The notes under the pieces: model-generated
What the model was told of the DNA's origin: nothing
What the model saw: the letters and a program-made list of their open reading frames with translations, nothing else
Database searches by the model: none
NCBI GenBank assembly: GCA_934229335.1
Contig: CAKQDQ010000107.1
Coordinates: 1-8,222, forward strand
Source: an uncultured Prevotella sp.
GTDB taxonomy: Bacteria > Bacteroidota > Bacteroidia > Bacteroidales > Bacteroidaceae
Direction of reading: 5' to 3'
DNA: 8,222 nt
Program-made: the position numbers and the translations under genes
Part shown: in pieces, positions 6,209 through 8,222 of the stretch
How positions within the stretch are numbered: position 1 is the stretch's first letter
How the letters are laid out: each line of letters starts with the position of its first letter

Positions 6209-6240
6209 CTATCAGATAAAGAGGCTATCAGATAAAGAGG
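6209..6240 (+). repeat. 16-bp tandem duplication
   Basis: CTATCAGATAAAGAGG occurs twice in direct succession (6209-6224 and 6225-6240) right after copy C, followed by a third partial start (CT). The two copies are identical, which points to a recent slippage or insertion-site duplication at the edge of the palindromic array. Confidence 0.9.
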
Positions 6241-6346
6241 CTTTACGTCGTCTGCGCTTTACTCCATCCTCACCCCAAAAGCAATTTTTCTGCATTTCCT
6301 GCATTAAAAACTTTGCAAATATCATCAATAATACAAAATAATTCTG

Positions 6347-6354
6347 TAACTTTG
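6347..6354 (+). promoter_or_regulatory. -7 box ahead of the candidate RNA
   Basis: TAACTTTG is a full match to TAnnTTTG and identical to the -7 boxes at 1698-1705 and 1780-1787. No TTTG is found 19-21 nt upstream; the nearest (6312-6315) is 31 nt away. The predicted start, near 6359-6361, coincides with the first arm of the inverted repeat described next. Confidence 0.5.
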
Positions 6355-6357
6355 TCC

Positions 6358-6452
6358 TTGGTAATCTCCAAGGATGATATCTTTTAATGTTTGTAACATA
6401 ATTGGATTTCAACTACACAGATACAAAAATATCGGAGATTACCAATCTTTTT
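6358..6452 (+). ncRNA. Candidate structured small RNA or transcription attenuator
   Basis: TTGGTAATCTCC (6358-6369) pairs perfectly with GGAGATTACCAA (6434-6445). Directly inside, 6376-6384 pairs with 6425-6433 at eight of nine positions, so the helix continues after a 6-nt bulge. The second outer arm is followed at once by TCTTTTT (6446-6452), the mark of an intrinsic terminator. A -7 box ends 3 nt before the first arm. A competing hairpin, TCCTTGG-TAATCT-CCAAGGA (6355-6374), uses the same first arm and would exclude the long helix. Together this fits either a free RNA of about 90 nt or an attenuator ahead of the secreted-protein operon. No known RNA family was recognised, and no conservation data are available. 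Confidence 0.4.
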
Positions 6453-6488
6453 AAGGCACTATTTTTATACCGAACAGAGGTATTAAAA

Positions 6489-6496
6489 TAATTTTG
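6489..6496 (+). promoter_or_regulatory. -7 promoter box of the secreted-protein operon
   Basis: TAATTTTG matches TAnnTTTG. A TTTTT run at 6462-6466 is the only weak -33 candidate. Transcription would start near 6502 and leave a leader of about 108 nt before ATG 6610 that contains the hairpin at 6545-6564. Confidence 0.45.
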
Positions 6497-6544
6497 AGCA
6501 CTTACCTATAAGACGTTAATAAAGAGTCCTCCTCAAGAAAAGAT

Positions 6545-6564
6545 GTAAGCATATCGATGCTTAC
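6545..6564. promoter_or_regulatory. Perfect palindrome in the leader of the secreted-protein operon
   Basis: GTAAGCAT (6545-6552) and ATGCTTAC (6557-6564) are perfect reverse complements with a 4-nt loop, ATCG. It lies 45 nt before the start codon and downstream of the predicted transcription start, so it could be an mRNA leader hairpin or the operator of a dimeric repressor. No T-tract follows, so it is not a terminator. Confidence 0.5.
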
Positions 6565-6609
6565 TATATATAAAAAATAATTGTTTACCAACTTAAAAAC
6601 AAACAGCTT

Positions 6610-7098
6610 ATGAAAAAGATTTTTTCATTATGTCTTACGTTGCTATTCTTCGCCCCAAGCCTATGGGCATCCTCATCAGGCGGAATAACAGTACACCTGA
6701 CAAATGGGCAGAGCGTGAGTTTCCTTTTTTCACAACACCCAAAGCTGACTACCACCAGTAAGGAGCTTTCTATCCTTATCAACGATGTAAAACAGGTGAG
6801 CTACAATTACGCTGAAGTGAAAAAGGTGGAAGTAAGCAACTCCTTGCCCACAGAAGTAAAACTACCACAACTTAAAAAAGAAGGCATAGCCTTCAACTTC
6901 GGTGATGGACAAATCAGAGTGTCGGGGCTTACCAGCAATGAAGTGGTAACAGCCTACTCTGCCGAAGGCACCACAGTACTCTCGCGTCATGCAACAGCTA
7001 ACGGCACACTGACGATTGACGTCAGCCAACTACCACAAGGGGTATGCATAATACGCACGCAAAGTGGCGTCAACTACAAATTTTACAACAACAACTAA
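6610..7098 (+). CDS. Small secreted protein with a type-A-sorting-like C-terminal domain
   Basis: The protein has 162 residues. The signal peptide MKKIFSLCLTLLFFAPSLWA probably ends at residue 20 (WA-SS). Residues 25-76 (ITVHLTNGQSVSF..., ending YAEVKKVEV) resemble the short beta-rich module found after the signal peptide in many Prevotella and Bacteroides secreted proteins. Residues about 92-162 resemble the type IX secretion type A sorting domain: IRVSGLTSNEVVTAYSAEG (102-120), NGTLTIDVSQLPQGVCIIR (131-149) and the terminal YKF. The usual GVYI is GVCI here. If the host has a type IX system the protein may be exported and anchored through this end; otherwise it is simply periplasmic. There is almost nothing between module and tail, so it is not an obvious enzyme. 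It forms an operon with the next gene, 12 nt downstream. Confidence 0.85.
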   Translation: MKKIFSLCLTLLFFAPSLWASSSGGITVHLTNGQSVSFLFSQHPKLTTTSKELSILINDVKQVSYNYAEVKKVEVSNSLPTEVKLPQLKKEGIAFNFGDGQIRVSGLTSNEVVTAYSAEGTTVLSRHATANGTLTIDVSQLPQGVCIIRTQSGVNYKFYNNN

Positions 7099-7110
7099 AA
7101 CTGCAAAACT

Positions 7111-8082
7111 ATGAAAAAGCTTTTAACATTAATCATCACCATAGGTGTAGCCGCATTATCGACTCAGGCTCAACAGATAAAGTTCTGGAAAAACAATGTG
7201 TGTGTAAAGCAAATGTCTGCTTCCGAGGTAGACTACATCACTTTTGAAGAAGACACTCCCACTCCCCCCGACAACTACACACTGTCAGACCTCACGGGAA
7301 CATGGGTGATAACGCACAGCAAAGGAACAAAAGAAGAAAACGGAAAAGTGACGACATCGTGGGACAAAGATGTAGAACTGGACTTCAACTGCATCGTGAT
7401 AGGCGACGACAAGACCTACGCCTTCATGGAGAGTAGCCTCGACAATGATATCTGGAACGAAGACGGAACTGGCACGTTCGACATAGTGAACGGAAAACCC
7501 GTCGTCACTGGTGGCTACATTTCTGAATTTGCGATAACAGCTTATGGCAACGATGTTATGATAATACAATACGCCTCCAAAGAAGACGCTACTAACCGCA
7601 CTAAACGCTATACCGACACTATGAAGCGCGTAAGCAAACGCACCGACGTGCTAAAGACAACTACCAACAACAACCCCGCACGCTGGGAGACACTGCCATA
7701 CATCAGTGCAGGCGAACTGGTAGGCACTTGGCTCATCTGCAACGACAAGCACAAGAACGAAACTGACAACGTAGTAATAAACGAGAATGTTGAGGCAGAG
7801 AAAAACTACTACGTGATATTCCACGACAAATTAGGATTCATAGAATATAGCGACCAAAGCGAAAAATGGCATCTCGACAGCGGAGAATACTACAATTATA
7901 CAGTAAGTGACGGACAGTTCTGTATGCCTTATGCCCACCTCATAGAATACGACGGAGCTGACAGCGCCAAAATCTTTGTGGTATACACTGAAGACAAAGG
8001 CAGTTATACCAACGCAGAGACGCATATATACACCATACGCCGCGTAAGCGAAAAAACTGATTATATCACTTACGATGAGTGA
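7111..8082 (+). CDS. Secreted protein with two tandem lipocalin-like repeats
   Basis: The protein has 323 residues. The signal peptide MKKLLTLIITIGVAALSTQA is followed by a short module, IKFWKNNVCVKQMSASEVDYITFEE (23-47), of the same general type as in the upstream gene, then a proline linker (TPTPPD). Two homologous units follow: about 58-179, from LSDLTGTWVI to MKRVSKRTD, and about 201-317, from AGELVGTWLI to IRRVSEKTD. Each begins with the L-x-GTW motif that opens lipocalin-like beta barrels in Bacteroidetes, so two small-ligand-binding or structural barrels are likely; the ligand is unknown. The linker 180-200 is rich in Thr and Asn. No C-terminal sorting domain was seen. It starts 12 nt after the previous stop, in an AAACTATG context without Shine-Dalgarno sequence, so the two are cotranscribed. 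Fold assignment is by motif, not by search. Confidence 0.83.
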   Translation: MKKLLTLIITIGVAALSTQAQQIKFWKNNVCVKQMSASEVDYITFEEDTPTPPDNYTLSDLTGTWVITHSKGTKEENGKVTTSWDKDVELDFNCIVIGDDKTYAFMESSLDNDIWNEDGTGTFDIVNGKPVVTGGYISEFAITAYGNDVMIIQYASKEDATNRTKRYTDTMKRVSKRTDVLKTTTNNNPARWETLPYISAGELVGTWLICNDKHKNETDNVVINENVEAEKNYYVIFHDKLGFIEYSDQSEKWHLDSGEYYNYTVSDGQFCMPYAHLIEYDGADSAKIFVVYTEDKGSYTNAETHIYTIRRVSEKTDYITYDE

Positions 8083-8142
8083 CGCTATGCGTGAGCTTAT
8101 CTCCTAAATAGTGATTACGTAACCAACCTAACCTTATCCCCT

Positions 8143-8215
8143 CCCCTTTTTTCTTATTACTATTTATTCTCTTTATTAATTAAAAGAAAAAATAATAATA
8201 TTAAGAAGAAAGGGG
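8143..8215 (+). terminator. Imperfect long-loop stem after the operon, possible transcript end
   Basis: CCCCTTTTTTCTT (8143-8155) pairs with AAGAAGAAAGGGG (8203-8215) with a single G-U wobble, enclosing a 47-nt A/T-rich loop. It lies 60 nt after the final stop codon. The large loop and lack of a following T-tract make it a weak terminator candidate. It could also belong to the leader of a gene beyond the window. The rest of 8083-8222 is A/T-rich and shows no gene. Confidence 0.3.
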
Positions 8216-8222
8216 TGTGGAT

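Larger units (their letters stand above)
5806..6609. other. 804-nt gene-free region between the CHAT gene and the secreted-protein operon
   Basis: No credible gene lies here on either strand. The short open frames are by-products of the palindromic repeats and resemble no family. The left half (5823-6200) is a three-copy palindromic element array. Next comes a 16-bp tandem duplication (6209-6240). The A/T-rich right half (about 6300-6609) holds two promoter-like boxes, a candidate structured RNA and a leader hairpin. These parts are listed separately. Confidence 0.8.

Noticed and set aside
5916..6209. Short open frames on both strands in the palindromic array
   Set aside because: They are composed of the repeat palindromes, have no promoter or family similarity, and change with the repeat copies.
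6212..6412. 66-codon minus-strand frame between the array and the secreted operon
   Set aside because: It crosses the 16-bp tandem duplication and the structured RNA region, has no promoter box upstream on its strand and no recognisable motif.
8066..8082. TCACT/AGTGA hairpin overlapping the last stop codon
   Set aside because: A 5-bp stem with an 7-nt loop and no T-tract is too weak to call a terminator.

Overview
The window looks like a piece of a Bacteroidales chromosome, most likely Prevotella or a close relative. The evidence is internal. Several genes are preceded by the Bacteroidetes -7 promoter box TAnnTTTG, two of them with a TTTG -33 box at exactly 20 nt spacing. Start codons sit in A/T-rich leaders without Shine-Dalgarno sequences. 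The protein families (DUF4254, exported TPR-CHAT proteins, small secreted proteins with type-A-sorting-like tails) are typical of that group. No rRNA, tRNA, CRISPR array or complete insertion sequence was seen.

Left part (1-1651, minus strand). A PD-(D/E)XK nuclease/transposase-family (Rpn-like) gene runs off the left edge; its visible 3' part is an in-frame array of 21-bp repeats encoding perfect heptads. Upstream of it, after a very long perfect hairpin, lies a DUF4254 gene. Each gene has its own promoter.

Middle part (1652-5805, plus strand). A divergent promoter region separates DUF4254 from a flavodoxin-fold FMN reductase that carries a compact four-cysteine motif of the iron-sulfur flavoprotein type. 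After a 196-nt spacer with a nested inverted repeat and a duplicated pyrimidine-rich leader comes the largest gene, a 1052-residue exported TPR protein with a C-terminal CHAT (caspase-like) domain and an intact His-Cys dyad.

Right part (5806-8222). About 800 nt without a gene hold three copies (plus, minus, plus) of a roughly 110-bp element built from three short hairpins, then an A/T-rich stretch with a candidate structured small RNA or attenuator. A two-gene operon of secreted proteins follows: a short protein with a C-terminal domain resembling the type IX secretion sorting domain, and a protein with two tandem lipocalin-like repeats. The last 140 nt are non-coding, with an imperfect stem that may terminate the operon.

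Nothing shows that the middle and right genes form one functional system. The CHAT protein, the flavoprotein and the secreted pair are separated by repeat-rich spacers and apparently have separate transcription signals. The observations most worth pursuing are the exported CHAT protease, the three-hairpin element with compensatory base changes, the candidate RNA at 6358-6452, and the heptad-repeat tail of the Rpn-like nuclease.
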